Assembly (NCBI GenBank): GCA_022841825.1
Contig: JALHQT010000001.1
Location: 682,001-746,000 of the forward strand
DNA length: 64,000 nucleotides
Source: Anaerolineae bacterium
Lineage (GTDB): Bacteria > Chloroflexota > Anaerolineae > Aggregatilineales > Phototrophicaceae
Reading direction: 5' to 3'
Shown: piece after piece, positions 17,216 to 25,992 of the stretch
Position numbering within the stretch: position 1 is the stretch's first letter
How the letters are laid out: each line of letters opens with the position of its first letter
Notes under the pieces: generated by a model
Seen by the model: only the letters and a program-made list of their open reading frames with translations
Database searches by the model: none
Told to the model about the DNA's origin: nothing
Program-made: the position numbers and the translations under genes

Positions 17216-19195
17216 ATGCCTGAAACGCAACAGTTCGGTGGAAATCGTGAAGATCGCAGCGCCAGCACCGCCTTGCGACCCAATCAGGTCTTGCACAATC
17301 GGTACAAGATCATGGGAGTATTGGGGGGTGGAGGCATGGGTACTGTGTACCAGGCGCGCGACCTCAATTTCCCCGATGTGCGCCGATTGGTCGCCATCAA
17401 GGAGATGCAGCTCCTGAGTAACGACCCGGCGGTACGCGCCAATGCACTCAAGAATTTCCGCCGTGAAGCCAACATCCTTGCCACACTCAACCATCCGGCG
17501 ATCCCAAAGATCTTCGATTTCTTCGATATCAGCGACCGCGCGTACCTCGTCATGGAATACATCAACGGTGGCGACGTAGAGGTCATTCTGAGCAAAACTA
17601 AAGACCTGCCCGTCGAAAAGATCATCGAATGGGCAATCGACCTGTGCGATGTCCTCGAATACTTGCACAAGCACGACCCCGAGCCGATTATCTTCCGCGA
17701 TATGAAGCCGCCCAATGTCATGATCGACAGCCTCGGGAAAGTGCGTCTTATCGATTTTGGCATCGCAAAGGCGTTCACAACCGGTGTCAAACACACAATG
17801 ATCGGAACAGAGGGGTACTCTGCGCCTGAACAATACAAAGGCGACGTAACCCCTTTGAGCGACATCTACAGCCTGGGGGCGACTTTACATCACATTCTGA
17901 CGCGCAAAGACCCGCGCCTTGAACCGCCATTCAGCTTCCACGAGCGCCCCATCCAGAACTTCAACACCAAAGTCTCTGACGGGTTGGTTGCAGTTGTGGA
18001 ACGCGCACTGCAATTTAATCCGAAAGAACGCTATCAAAGCTGCTCAGAGATGAAAGCAGCGTTGGATGCATTGCGCTATCGACCGGCGATAGCAAACCAA
18101 GTGCCGCAGTCTAACAGCGGCGTCGGCGCGTTCTTACAGGGTGCCGCTGCAGCAGGCAGCACAGGAGCCGCGCAACCGCTCAACGAAACGACCACTTTCG
18201 AACAATCGAACGCAACAGGCGGCATTCAGCCGAAGTGGCTGTTCAAGTCCGAAGACGAGATACGGACTACACCTTCAAGCTGGCAGGACCTCGTCTTTGT
18301 CGGCTCCTATGATACTAACATCTGGGCGATCTCTGTTGAAGACGGAGCGCTTGCCTGGAAGTATGCGACACAGGGCGGAATTGCCTCGTCGCCAGTCATC
18401 GACGAGAGTAACCGAAGTGTCATATTCGGGTCTGAAGACTATCGACTTCTGTCACTCGACGCCCGCACAGGTCGGGTGAACTGGACATTTGGCACGAAAG
18501 ATCGCATTCGCGGCACACCCAGGGTTGAACACAACCACATTTTCTTTGGCAGCGACGACGGGAAGCTCTATGCCCTCAACGCAATCAATGGTCGCTCGAT
18601 CTGGAACTTCGATTTCGCTGCCCCGGTACGGTGTCGTCCGTTTGTGACGAACGAACTGGTTATCGTCGGCTGTGAGTCTGGTGAACTTAGCGCCCTCAGT
18701 CTGTCCGGGCAGCGCAAGTGGACGTATCGCAGCCGCAAAGGATTCAGTTCTGCTCCATATGTCGAGCCAAAAGAAAACATCTGCTACATCGGTTGCCAGG
18801 ACGGCTACATCTATGCCCTGGATGCCAGCACTGGCTACAATGTCTGGAGATTCCGTACAAATGGTCCGGTTTATGCCTCTCCTGTCATGCGCGGCAATTT
18901 CCTCTACATCGGTTCAGCCGACGGCGTACTTTACGCGATTAACGCACAGACCGGTAAAGAAAAATGGAAGTTCAAGACCGATAAACCCATAGTCGGATCG
19001 GTCGGCATTCATCAAGGCACGCTGCTTTTCGGCGGAACGGACGATCTACTCTATTGCCTTGACGCTGACAATGGCAAAGAAAAATGGCGATACAAGACCG
19101 GAGGTGCCATCGTGGCGGCACCGGTGGTGCATGGTGAAACCATACTCGTGGGTTCACTCGACCATACTCTTTATGCGCTTCCACTCGTAAACTGA
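17216..19195 (+). CDS. Ser/Thr protein kinase with C-terminal PQQ-type beta-propeller
   Basis: 659 residues from the ATG at 17216 (a TTG at 17177 would add 13). Residues 30-300 are a Hanks-type kinase: Gly loop GVLGGGGMG, Lys62 (VAIKEM), Glu84, catalytic Asp162 in IIFRDMKPPN (Phe in place of the HRD His), DFG Asp180, GTEGYSAPEQY. After a Ser/Gln-rich linker (about 310-345), residues 350-659 form a BamB/PQQ-like propeller with repeats such as LYALNAINGRSIWNFD, IYALDASTGYNVWRF and LYAINAQTGKEKWKFK. No membrane helix is seen between the two, unlike PknB-type receptors, so both parts are probably cytosolic. The propeller may bind partners or ligand. It heads a cluster with its likely counter-phosphatase. 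Confidence 0.92.
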   Translation: MPETQQFGGNREDRSASTALRPNQVLHNRYKIMGVLGGGGMGTVYQARDLNFPDVRRLVAIKEMQLLSNDPAVRANALKNFRREANILATLNHPAIPKIFDFFDISDRAYLVMEYINGGDVEVILSKTKDLPVEKIIEWAIDLCDVLEYLHKHDPEPIIFRDMKPPNVMIDSLGKVRLIDFGIAKAFTTGVKHTMIGTEGYSAPEQYKGDVTPLSDIYSLGATLHHILTRKDPRLEPPFSFHERPIQNFNTKVSDGLVAVVERALQFNPKERYQSCSEMKAALDALRYRPAIANQVPQSNSGVGAFLQGAAAAGSTGAAQPLNETTTFEQSNATGGIQPKWLFKSEDEIRTTPSSWQDLVFVGSYDTNIWAISVEDGALAWKYATQGGIASSPVIDESNRSVIFGSEDYRLLSLDARTGRVNWTFGTKDRIRGTPRVEHNHIFFGSDDGKLYALNAINGRSIWNFDFAAPVRCRPFVTNELVIVGCESGELSALSLSGQRKWTYRSRKGFSSAPYVEPKENICYIGCQDGYIYALDASTGYNVWRFRTNGPVYASPVMRGNFLYIGSADGVLYAINAQTGKEKWKFKTDKPIVGSVGIHQGTLLFGGTDDLLYCLDADNGKEKWRYKTGGAIVAAPVVHGETILVGSLDHTLYALPLVN

Positions 19196-19245
19196 TGTAC
19201 CCTTAATGTAGGCGGCGATCCACGCCGAACGGAGCCAAAACTGTG

Positions 19246-20196
19246 ATGAAAGGTATTCGCCGGATGCTGAAGAAGCGCGGCGTTGAGCAGTCAGCAACCA
19301 ACGCATCGGACACTGAGGCGGCTGGCGATACTGCATATAAAGTTGAACTCACGCCCCCTGTAGATTTACCTCTCAGCGTCCTGGAAGGGGCAACCCGTCC
19401 CCTACCATCTGATGAGGGTCCAAGCTTCGCCGGGGCACACCTGATGTTTGCGCAGGCAAGCGACGTTGGAATCGCAAGACAAATCAACCAGGACTCTGCG
19501 TTGTCCTTCTTTGCGACGTTGTCCAGCACCGAGAACCGCCCAGACTTCGGCATTTTTGTCATTGCTGATGGAATGGGTGGGCATCACGATGGTGAACGGG
19601 CATCGGCAGTCGCGGCACGCGCGGTCATGGTGGAACTGAACAGGCGCGTCTATTTACCCATGATGCTTGACGCCTCAGACCGTCCACCTGTTACAGAGGC
19701 GATCAACGACGCCATCCTTCGTGCCAACGCTGACGTCATCAGTCAGGTACCCGATGGCGGAACTACACTCACCGTCGTCGTGGTCGTCGGCGACCTCGCA
19801 CACATCGGGCACGTGGGGGATAGTCGCGCATACCTGTTCCACAAGGGTATCCCTGAACAGCTCACACGCGATCATTCGTACGTTCAGCGGCTGTTCGAAC
19901 TGGGACAACTCGATCAGAGTGAGCTGGACAATCACATTCAGAAAAATGTTCTGTATAAGGCACTGGGTCAGCCGGATCTCGCAGAAATCGAAATCATGAC
20001 ACGCCGACTTCCCGCTAATTCGACCTTGCTGCTGTGCTGTGATGGTCTTTGGGGGCAGGTGCGGGACCACGAAATCACACGCATCCTGAATGAGAACTCT
20101 GACCTTGAGTCTGCCTGCTCTGAACTCATTGATGCAGCAAACAAGGCTGGCGGGATTGATAACGTCAGTGTCATCATTGTGCGCGTTCCGAGCTAG
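19246..20196 (+). CDS. PP2C-family Ser/Thr protein phosphatase
   Basis: 316 residues. After about 65 variable residues, the PP2C domain shows ASDVGIARQINQDS, FVIADGMGGHHDGERAS (metal-binding Asp-Gly), GGTTLTVVVVVGDLAHIGHVGDSRAYLF, LLLCCDGLWGQV and GGIDNVSVIIVR (metal Asp-Asn). It removes phosphate from Ser/Thr and most likely reverses the kinase 50 bases upstream. The GTG at 19243 directly before the ATG is an alternative start. No membrane segment. Confidence 0.92.
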   Translation: MKGIRRMLKKRGVEQSATNASDTEAAGDTAYKVELTPPVDLPLSVLEGATRPLPSDEGPSFAGAHLMFAQASDVGIARQINQDSALSFFATLSSTENRPDFGIFVIADGMGGHHDGERASAVAARAVMVELNRRVYLPMMLDASDRPPVTEAINDAILRANADVISQVPDGGTTLTVVVVVGDLAHIGHVGDSRAYLFHKGIPEQLTRDHSYVQRLFELGQLDQSELDNHIQKNVLYKALGQPDLAEIEIMTRRLPANSTLLLCCDGLWGQVRDHEITRILNENSDLESACSELIDAANKAGGIDNVSVIIVRVPS

Positions 20197-20220
20197 CACC
20201 TTACGTGCTGGGAGAACACG

Positions 20221-21747
20221 ATGTCCACGGTGACTTTTGAGGGTGTTGACGCATACAGTATGTTGGGGATAGCCCCATCATCGACCTTTGATGACGTCAA
20301 AGCCGCCTATCGCCGTGCTGCGCGCCGGCTTCATCCGGATGTCAATCGTAACAACCCCGGCGCTGCCGCCCAGTTCCAGCAGATCACGGGGGCGTACGAG
20401 ATACTTGCCGATCCGGCGCAGCGAACAAAGCATGACGAGTACGTTCAGAAGATTCCACGCGATCAGCTTCACTTCTCGCTCCGCGTGATGCCCAGCAAAC
20501 GACGGATCACAACACTCACTGAGCCGCAGGTCATCTATATGCTGGCGGAGGTCTTCCCGGACCCGCGCGCAACACACGAGAGCCATAAACGCGAGTCGAG
20601 ACTCAACTTATGTCTTGTGCTTGACCGCAGCAACTCGATGAACGGACCCCGACTCAATCAGCTCAAGGTCGCGGCACACCAGATCATCGATCAGATGAAT
20701 GAGACGGACATCTTGTCGCTCGTCGCGTTCAATGACCGTGCCGAAGTTATCATCCCCGCCACTGCGGTCACAGACAGAGCAGCACTGAAAGCCCGCGTGA
20801 GCCTGATGTCCGCCAGCGGCGGAACGGAGCTGCTCCATGGGTTGCAGAGCGGAATCGGCGAGGTCCGAAAGTTCCTCGCGCCGAGGCTGGTGAACCACAT
20901 ACTGCTCCTGACTGATGGCAATACATTTGGCGACAATGCCACCGCCTTGCAGGCGTCGCGTGATGCCGCGAAGGAAGGCATCGCCATTAGCGCGATGGGA
21001 CTTGGGCAGGAATGGAACGATGACTTCCTGGACGAATTGGTGAGCGCCAGCGGCGGAAGTAGTTCCTACATCAATTCTGCTGGGGCAGTCGTGCGTTTTC
21101 TGAACAATCATGTCCGCAACCTATCGAAGGTGTTTTCGGACCGCATGTTTCTTTCCATCGCACCAGACCCGGACGTGAAACTCGAGTCGGCGTTTAGACT
21201 GGCACCCAGCCCACAACCACTCTCCGTAGAGCATGGATTTATTCCGCTGGGAACCCTTCAAAGAGGACGCAATATTTCCGTACTCATGCAGTTTGAAATG
21301 CCAGCCAACATGCCGCTTGGATTTCGGTCGGCGGCGCGCATTGTCGCCGTTGGAGATGTTTTTGGCGAAACTATTCATCGATTTCAGACCATCAGCGATT
21401 TGTCCCTGGAAGTAACCAATACGACAGCACAGGATAAGCCGCCAACCGCAATCCTGGAGGCGCTTGGAAAGCTCACGCTCTATCGAATGCAGGAACGTGC
21501 GCAGCAAGCGCTCGATGCAGGTGATGTCCGCCAGGCAACCCGCTCGCTGGAAAATCTGGCAAATCGTCTACAGGCGCTCGGCGAAAGCGACCTTGCGCAG
21601 CAGGCGCGTGCCGAAGCCCAGCAGGTAGCGCACACAGCCAACCTCACGGAACGCGGGCGGAAGTCGCTAAAATTCCACACTCGCTCGCTGATGAGTGGCG
21701 AAAACAGCGATTCGTCGACCAGCAGCAATAGCAATGGAGACCTCTAA
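20221..21747 (+). CDS. J-domain protein fused to a von Willebrand factor A domain
   Basis: 508 residues. Residues 9-75 are a J-domain with helix II Arg/Lys-rich and the HPD motif at 38-40; this part stimulates Hsp70 ATPase. Residues about 125-310 are a vWA domain with a complete MIDAS: DRSNS (Asp135, Ser137, Ser139), Thr202 in GGTEL and Asp232 in LLLTDGN. A beta-sandwich-like segment follows (310-420), and residues about 430-490 are Gln/Ala-rich helix, probably coiled coil. The combination suggests a factor that holds a client or a phospho-signalling partner through the metal site and brings DnaK to it. It lies between the PP2C and FHA genes in a tight same-strand run. Confidence 0.9.
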   Translation: MSTVTFEGVDAYSMLGIAPSSTFDDVKAAYRRAARRLHPDVNRNNPGAAAQFQQITGAYEILADPAQRTKHDEYVQKIPRDQLHFSLRVMPSKRRITTLTEPQVIYMLAEVFPDPRATHESHKRESRLNLCLVLDRSNSMNGPRLNQLKVAAHQIIDQMNETDILSLVAFNDRAEVIIPATAVTDRAALKARVSLMSASGGTELLHGLQSGIGEVRKFLAPRLVNHILLLTDGNTFGDNATALQASRDAAKEGIAISAMGLGQEWNDDFLDELVSASGGSSSYINSAGAVVRFLNNHVRNLSKVFSDRMFLSIAPDPDVKLESAFRLAPSPQPLSVEHGFIPLGTLQRGRNISVLMQFEMPANMPLGFRSAARIVAVGDVFGETIHRFQTISDLSLEVTNTTAQDKPPTAILEALGKLTLYRMQERAQQALDAGDVRQATRSLENLANRLQALGESDLAQQARAEAQQVAHTANLTERGRKSLKFHTRSLMSGENSDSSTSSNSNGDL

Positions 21748-21750
21748 TTC

Positions 21751-22269
21751 ATGACTAAGTGTCCCTATTGCGGAACGCAGAATCGCCCCGGCGCGCTTTT
21801 CTGCGATGACTGTGGGCAACCGCTGCTTGAAGATCCCAACTCACTGACACTGCCAACCAAGCAGATCGAGCTGGTGACGAGTGAGATCAACACGAAGGCG
21901 ACCTGGGGCACAGCGCGCTTCGCTGAAGACGCGATCATTCTTGTGCATATCCGCGACGCCACGGAACCTGTCCAGATCGTTCCTCGCGCACGAGTAGTCA
22001 TCGGGCGTGCCGATGCATCAACGCCGAATAAGCCCGACCTGGACCTGACTTCGTACGGAGCGATGGAAAAAGGTGTCTCGCGTAACCACGCGGCAATTTA
22101 CCGCAGCGAGGATACGCTCACATTGGTGGATCTGGGCAGTGCCAATGGCACACACTTGAATGGGCAGCGCCTCATTCCAGAACAACCGCGCGTGTTGCGC
22201 GACGGGGACGAGATTCGTTTTGGCAAACTGGTTGTGCACATTTACTTCAAGACCAGCGTGAGCATCTAG
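21751..22269 (+). CDS. Zinc-ribbon and FHA-domain protein
   Basis: 172 residues, starting three bases after the J/vWA gene. A zinc ribbon is formed by Cys4, Cys7, Cys18 and Cys21 (CPYCGTQ...FCDDCGQP). The FHA domain (about 70-165) has VVIGRADA, the phosphothreonine-binding SRNHAAI and the GSANGTHLNG loop. FHA domains bind phosphothreonine peptides, so this is a likely reader of phosphorylation by the kinase of the same cluster. No membrane or catalytic domain. Confidence 0.9.
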   Translation: MTKCPYCGTQNRPGALFCDDCGQPLLEDPNSLTLPTKQIELVTSEINTKATWGTARFAEDAIILVHIRDATEPVQIVPRARVVIGRADASTPNKPDLDLTSYGAMEKGVSRNHAAIYRSEDTLTLVDLGSANGTHLNGQRLIPEQPRVLRDGDEIRFGKLVVHIYFKTSVSI

Positions 22270-22287
22270 TCACTATAGGCGAAATCC

Positions 22288-22533
22288 ATGATCACCATCC
22301 TTGTACATCTCGCAGGTCGCGAAGCCATCAAGATGGATGTCGATGACCTTCCAAATCCAAACGATAACTGCGTCGTCGGCAAGAACCCACGCGAAAAAAC
22401 AGACCGCGAGGTAAATTGGATCGAGGATGGCGTGACGACTCTTGTGTTTCCCTGGCACCAAATCACCTTCCTGGAGGTGCTGCCTTCGGTCGAAGAGCAA
22501 GAGTCATTCCCGCTGCCATTCCGCAACGATTAG
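22288..22533 (+). CDS. Small conserved protein in the signalling cluster (81 aa)
   Basis: Acidic 81-residue protein without a family I can name. It begins MITILVHLAGREAIKMDVDDLPNPNDNCVVGKNPREK and ends with a second strand pattern TTLVFPWHQITFLEVLPS, suggesting a small beta-rich domain with Pro/Asn loop. No membrane segment or cysteines suited for metal binding. It starts 18 bases after the FHA gene and is probably in the same transcript; a role as an accessory or substrate of the kinase system is a guess. Confidence 0.6.
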   Translation: MITILVHLAGREAIKMDVDDLPNPNDNCVVGKNPREKTDREVNWIEDGVTTLVFPWHQITFLEVLPSVEEQESFPLPFRND

Positions 22534-22637
22534 CGACTGTCGACGAACGCGAACGCAGAATCTAACGACTCCTTTATCAAGCTGTGGTAGTCTCAGGGAG
22601 CAGGTTGACTCTTACACACTCCTGACAGAGACTACCG

Positions 22638-23390
22638 ATGACGACTCCTCCAAAACTGCCGCGCACAAACCTACGGGATGCCAAACGTATCCTCGTCGTT
22701 GACGATGAACCCCGCATGATCAACTTCATCCGCATGAACCTGGAGTTGGAAGGGCATCAGGTGGTGGACGCCCACAGTGGGCTTGAAGCACTCGAAGCGG
22801 TGCGCACGAAGCTGCCGGATGTCATTCTGCTAGACGTAATGATGCCCGACCTCGACGGCTTCGAAACCCTGCGACTGCTGCGCGAGTTTTCGACCATTCC
22901 AGTCATCATGTTGACTGCAAAGGGGGAAGAAAACGACAAAGTCTATGGATTGGAGCTTGGGGCAGATGACTATATCACCAAGCCCTTTGGACCCCGCGAG
23001 TTAAGCAGTCGCATCAAGGCTGTGCTGCGTCGGGCGGACATGCCATCCACAACACCCAATCAGGCTGTCCTGAAGATTGACGACCGACTGAGCGTTGATT
23101 TCAACCGACGTGAAGTCATCGTCCTGGGCGAACGCATCAAACTACGCCCAACCGAATACCGCCTGCTCTACCACCTCATCGAAAACGCCGGGTGGACGGT
23201 TCCGCATGATCAGCTCCTGGCAAAAGTGTGGGGCTACGAGTATCGCGACGAGGCACATTACGTGCGCCTTTACGTCAACTATCTTCGCGAAAAAGTCGAG
23301 GAAGATCCGTCGAATCCCAAGTACATCCTGACGGAACGCGGCGTTGGCTATCGCTTCATAGACTTTCGGCGCGAAGGGCAATCGAGCTAG
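22638..23390 (+). CDS. OmpR/PhoB-type response regulator
   Basis: 250 residues. Receiver domain with Asp22/Asp23, phospho-acceptor Asp66 (LLDVMMPD), Thr93 and Lys115 (TKPFGPREL), then a winged-helix DNA-binding domain (about 145-243: [33 protein letters not shown]...[17 protein letters not shown]...ERGVGYRF). No histidine kinase is adjacent, so the partner is elsewhere, or input comes from the Ser/Thr system upstream. Its TAG stop is shared base-by-base with the stop of the convergent gene (CTAG, 23387-23390). Confidence 0.93.
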   Translation: MTTPPKLPRTNLRDAKRILVVDDEPRMINFIRMNLELEGHQVVDAHSGLEALEAVRTKLPDVILLDVMMPDLDGFETLRLLREFSTIPVIMLTAKGEENDKVYGLELGADDYITKPFGPRELSSRIKAVLRRADMPSTTPNQAVLKIDDRLSVDFNRREVIVLGERIKLRPTEYRLLYHLIENAGWTVPHDQLLAKVWGYEYRDEAHYVRLYVNYLREKVEEDPSNPKYILTERGVGYRFIDFRREGQSS

Positions 23391-24037
23391 GCGTCACCAC
23401 GACGTGCAATCGTATGCCCGCTGACAACAGCCTCATGCGCGCCCGACGGCGGCAGCGACAGTTCATACGACGGGACAATGGACAGAGGAGAGGCGGGGTC
23501 GCGGAGGTAGTAGACCGTCCATCGATTGCCACCTGGCACTTCCTGCAATCCTTCCCAAAGCGCCTGAGAGACAGGGAACTCGCGACGAGCGACAATCACT
23601 GAACAGAGCATGGATGTTCCTGAGACGAGATGACGAAAGCGGATTCGCCCTTCGACACACTCGATCCCCAGCGTGCCTTCCCGAATCCGCTTTCGGATCT
23701 GCTCTCCGATCTCCTCTGTCGTCGGCGTGATGGCAAGGATGCGCAGCATCCCACTAAGCACAACCAAAACACACACAAACAACAACGCAGCGCCACTCAT
23801 GACGACTACATCGAAAGCAATCAGCCGGGCATCCCGCCAGCCCCAGTACAGTCCGCCCCATAGGGCAAAGCAGGTGACCAGCATGACCATTAGCAAGCGC
23901 AAACGCCGGACTTGCGCACGGGTGATCGGAGTTTCAGGCTCAATCAGCATTTCGAACTGACGTCGGGTGATCTGACCTGCGGCGTTTAGACGCGACGCAT
24001 TCGCAGTATTTTCGTAAGGTGTTAAGAGGTGCGGCAT
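23387..24037 (-). CDS. Membrane protein of unknown function (two TM helices)
   Basis: 216 residues. Hydrophilic N-terminus with a basic stretch (RAQVRRLR), two adjacent membrane helices (about residues 47-65 and 73-97), then a soluble domain of about 115 residues containing the strand-rich [38 protein letters not shown] and WTVYYLRDP. The layout resembles many small Chloroflexi membrane proteins with a cytosolic tail. No named family recognised. Opposite strand to the signalling cluster, overlapping its last stop by three bases. Confidence 0.6.
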   Translation of the reverse strand: MPHLLTPYENTANASRLNAAGQITRRQFEMLIEPETPITRAQVRRLRLLMVMLVTCFALWGGLYWGWRDARLIAFDVVVMSGAALLFVCVLVVLSGMLRILAITPTTEEIGEQIRKRIREGTLGIECVEGRIRFRHLVSGTSMLCSVIVARREFPVSQALWEGLQEVPGGNRWTVYYLRDPASPLSIVPSYELSLPPSGAHEAVVSGHTIARRGDA

Positions 24038-24220
24038 GGGTGTTTAGGTCTATAGCGCATGAATTCTCAAGTCCCTATCGCATGATACGTGACTTTTTTG
24101 TTTTTCGGTAAGGAAAGCGGCTACACTTCTAATGTCAATGTGTGGGATTCGACAAACTGAGTTCCAGCAGCATCTGGTCAACGTTGTGCGCGCGCCGCCC
24201 AGTCGATAAGATCGGCAAGT

Positions 24221-24937
24221 GTGAAACCACTCAATTACCACGATATCCTCGATGCATTCGCGCTTTCGGGCTGCCCAATTTGCCGACTGCTCAACTCAGA
24301 CGCGCATCGTTTCGTTGACCTGCTGCTCCACGAGAATGTCATGGATGGAGAGATTCAGCAGGATCTTCGCAAGGCACGTCTGCTCTGCAACACCCACTCC
24401 TGGCAGCTTCTGCACTTTCGAGGACACGCTGCTGACATTGCCGTAATGACCGAGGCAGTGCTGGACGAGCTGATCAAAGCGTTAGAGGCAGACGCTCCGG
24501 CACAGCGCGCTACGCGCCTGCTGCTGGGTCAACGTGCATCTCCTGTAGCAGCAGCGCTCGAACCAACAAAGCCATGCCTCTGCTGTGCCCACCTGGACCG
24601 GATGGAGTCAAACTATCTGGACACACTTGCATCGCACTTCCACGATCCCATCGTCCAGGAGACCTACGCCGTTTCCGAAGGCTTGTGTCTTCCCCACTTC
24701 CGTCAGTTCACGAAATTGCTGAAAAACCCTGCCGAAACGAAAATCGCAGTGCGTGCACAGGTCAATATCTGGAAGATACTGAAGGATGAGCTGGGTCTGT
24801 TTCTGATTCGAACGAGTCACGGCAGCAGCGACGACCAACCAATCGGTGCGGAAGCCGATAGCTGGAAGCGAGCAGTGAAACAAATCGTCGGAGAAAAGGA
24901 TGTCTTTGGACTGCGGAGGGGCGAAGGCAAGGATTGA
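24221..24937 (+). CDS. Cys-motif protein, DUF6062-like
   Basis: 238 residues, GTG start. Two halves each carry a pair of Cys and a Cys/His: SGCPICRLL with LLCNTHSW, and PCLCCAHL with GLCLPHFRQF. This duplicated C-P-x-C ... C-x-x-H layout is what I recall for DUF6062 proteins of clostridia and Chloroflexi; it could bind zinc or an Fe-S cluster. No DNA-binding or membrane part is visible. Function is unknown. A weak promoter-like TTGTTT-N18-TACACT lies at 24098-24127. Convergent with the ADA-like gene. Confidence 0.6.
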   Translation: MKPLNYHDILDAFALSGCPICRLLNSDAHRFVDLLLHENVMDGEIQQDLRKARLLCNTHSWQLLHFRGHAADIAVMTEAVLDELIKALEADAPAQRATRLLLGQRASPVAAALEPTKPCLCCAHLDRMESNYLDTLASHFHDPIVQETYAVSEGLCLPHFRQFTKLLKNPAETKIAVRAQVNIWKILKDELGLFLIRTSHGSSDDQPIGAEADSWKRAVKQIVGEKDVFGLRRGEGKD

Positions 24938-24960
24938 GCCATGCCCCTCATCGCGCGCCG

Positions 24961-25992
24961 CTAATTGTGAAGCGCGCGGAGCGTTTCATGCTCCGCCTTG
25001 AACTGCTCCATCATCGCCGCTTTGCCATCCTCGTCGAGCATACTGGCGCGCACAGCGTTTAGCGCGACATCTTCAAGCTCTTCAAGCGACAGCAGCTCTG
25101 CATCAAGCGCTAACTGATATTCGCGTGTCAGCGACGTGTTGTAGAAGGTCGGCATATCGCTGCACAGCACGAGCCGCACCCCAGCGTCGTAAATGGTCCG
25201 CAGCGGATATGCGCTGAGTTCCTTGACCCACCCGTTCTTCAGAGCGCGTGACAGATTGACCATCACGCTCACCCCGGTCTCGCGCAGCCGTGTCAGCAGT
25301 TCTGCGGATTCGGCAGCGCCGCGAGCATCGATAATGCGAGTGGGATTCAGCGTATCGACAGCCGCCTGAACACCCTGCGCGCCAAGGTCATCGCCCGCGC
25401 GGATGACACGAGCGACGTCCCGCTTTTCGACAGTCTTATACGGGCGCTCGAACTGTCCAACCGGGAGGATCGACTCCTTACCGCTCACGCCAACGCCGAC
25501 GATACCTGCTTTGCGTGATGCCATCGTTGACGCCCAGCGGAAGATTTCCTCCGCTTTGCGCGGTTCTTCCCGCGGGATCAGCATGACCCACGCGACCTTA
25601 ATACCCCAGGCGCGTTCTGCACGGTCGCGACCATCATTGATGATCGTCAGCAGGTCTTCTGGCGAAGTCGTCACAGCACTGAACAGTGTAGGATCGACGC
25701 TGATCTCTGCGTAACGCACATTCTGGTGATGAAGCAGTGTCGCCAATTCATAAACGATCAGCTTGAGATCGTCCGGCTGCTGGATCCAACCCATCGTAAC
25801 CCGCGAAACCTCGTCGAGTTTGTTCACATCCGGGGTCGTGTACTGCTTGATCCAGTTCTGAAAGTGTTTCAATTGATCGGTGATGTCATTCTGATCGGCG
25901 ATGGTCGCCAGCGTCTTCGGATGAATCGCCGCGTGAAGCAGCACATTCAATTCGACCTTCGGCATCACCTTGATATAGTCATTAAGCGCCAT
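24961..25992 (-). CDS. Adenosine-deaminase-like protein lacking most metal-site residues
   Basis: 343 residues aligned by eye along the whole length of adenosine deaminases, including GDDLGAQGVQAAVDTLNPTRI and NTSLTREYQLA. The normal catalytic set is mostly gone: the HxH zinc pair after MPKxEL is Asn16-x-Leu18, HAGE is RAGD (198-201), the His in RIGHG is Asp222, and of the DDP pair only one Asp remains (SDMP, 278-281). It is unlikely to deaminate adenosine. The fold may have been kept for binding a nucleoside or a protein. Its ATG overlaps the pyrG stop by 11 bases, so it is probably translationally coupled to CTP synthase. Confidence 0.78.
   Translation of the reverse strand: MALNDYIKVMPKVELNVLLHAAIHPKTLATIADQNDITDQLKHFQNWIKQYTTPDVNKLDEVSRVTMGWIQQPDDLKLIVYELATLLHHQNVRYAEISVDPTLFSAVTTSPEDLLTIINDGRDRAERAWGIKVAWVMLIPREEPRKAEEIFRWASTMASRKAGIVGVGVSGKESILPVGQFERPYKTVEKRDVARVIRAGDDLGAQGVQAAVDTLNPTRIIDARGAAESAELLTRLRETGVSVMVNLSRALKNGWVKELSAYPLRTIYDAGVRLVLCSDMPTFYNTSLTREYQLALDAELLSLEELEDVALNAVRASMLDEDGKAAMMEQFKAEHETLRALHN

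Noticed and set aside
17115-23390. Tellurite-resistance (Ter) operon
   Set aside because: Kinase, PP2C and vWA fit the TerY-P idea, but no TerC, TerD or related gene is present.
24961-25992. Active adenosine deaminase
   Set aside because: Zinc and proton-transfer residues are replaced at several independent positions.
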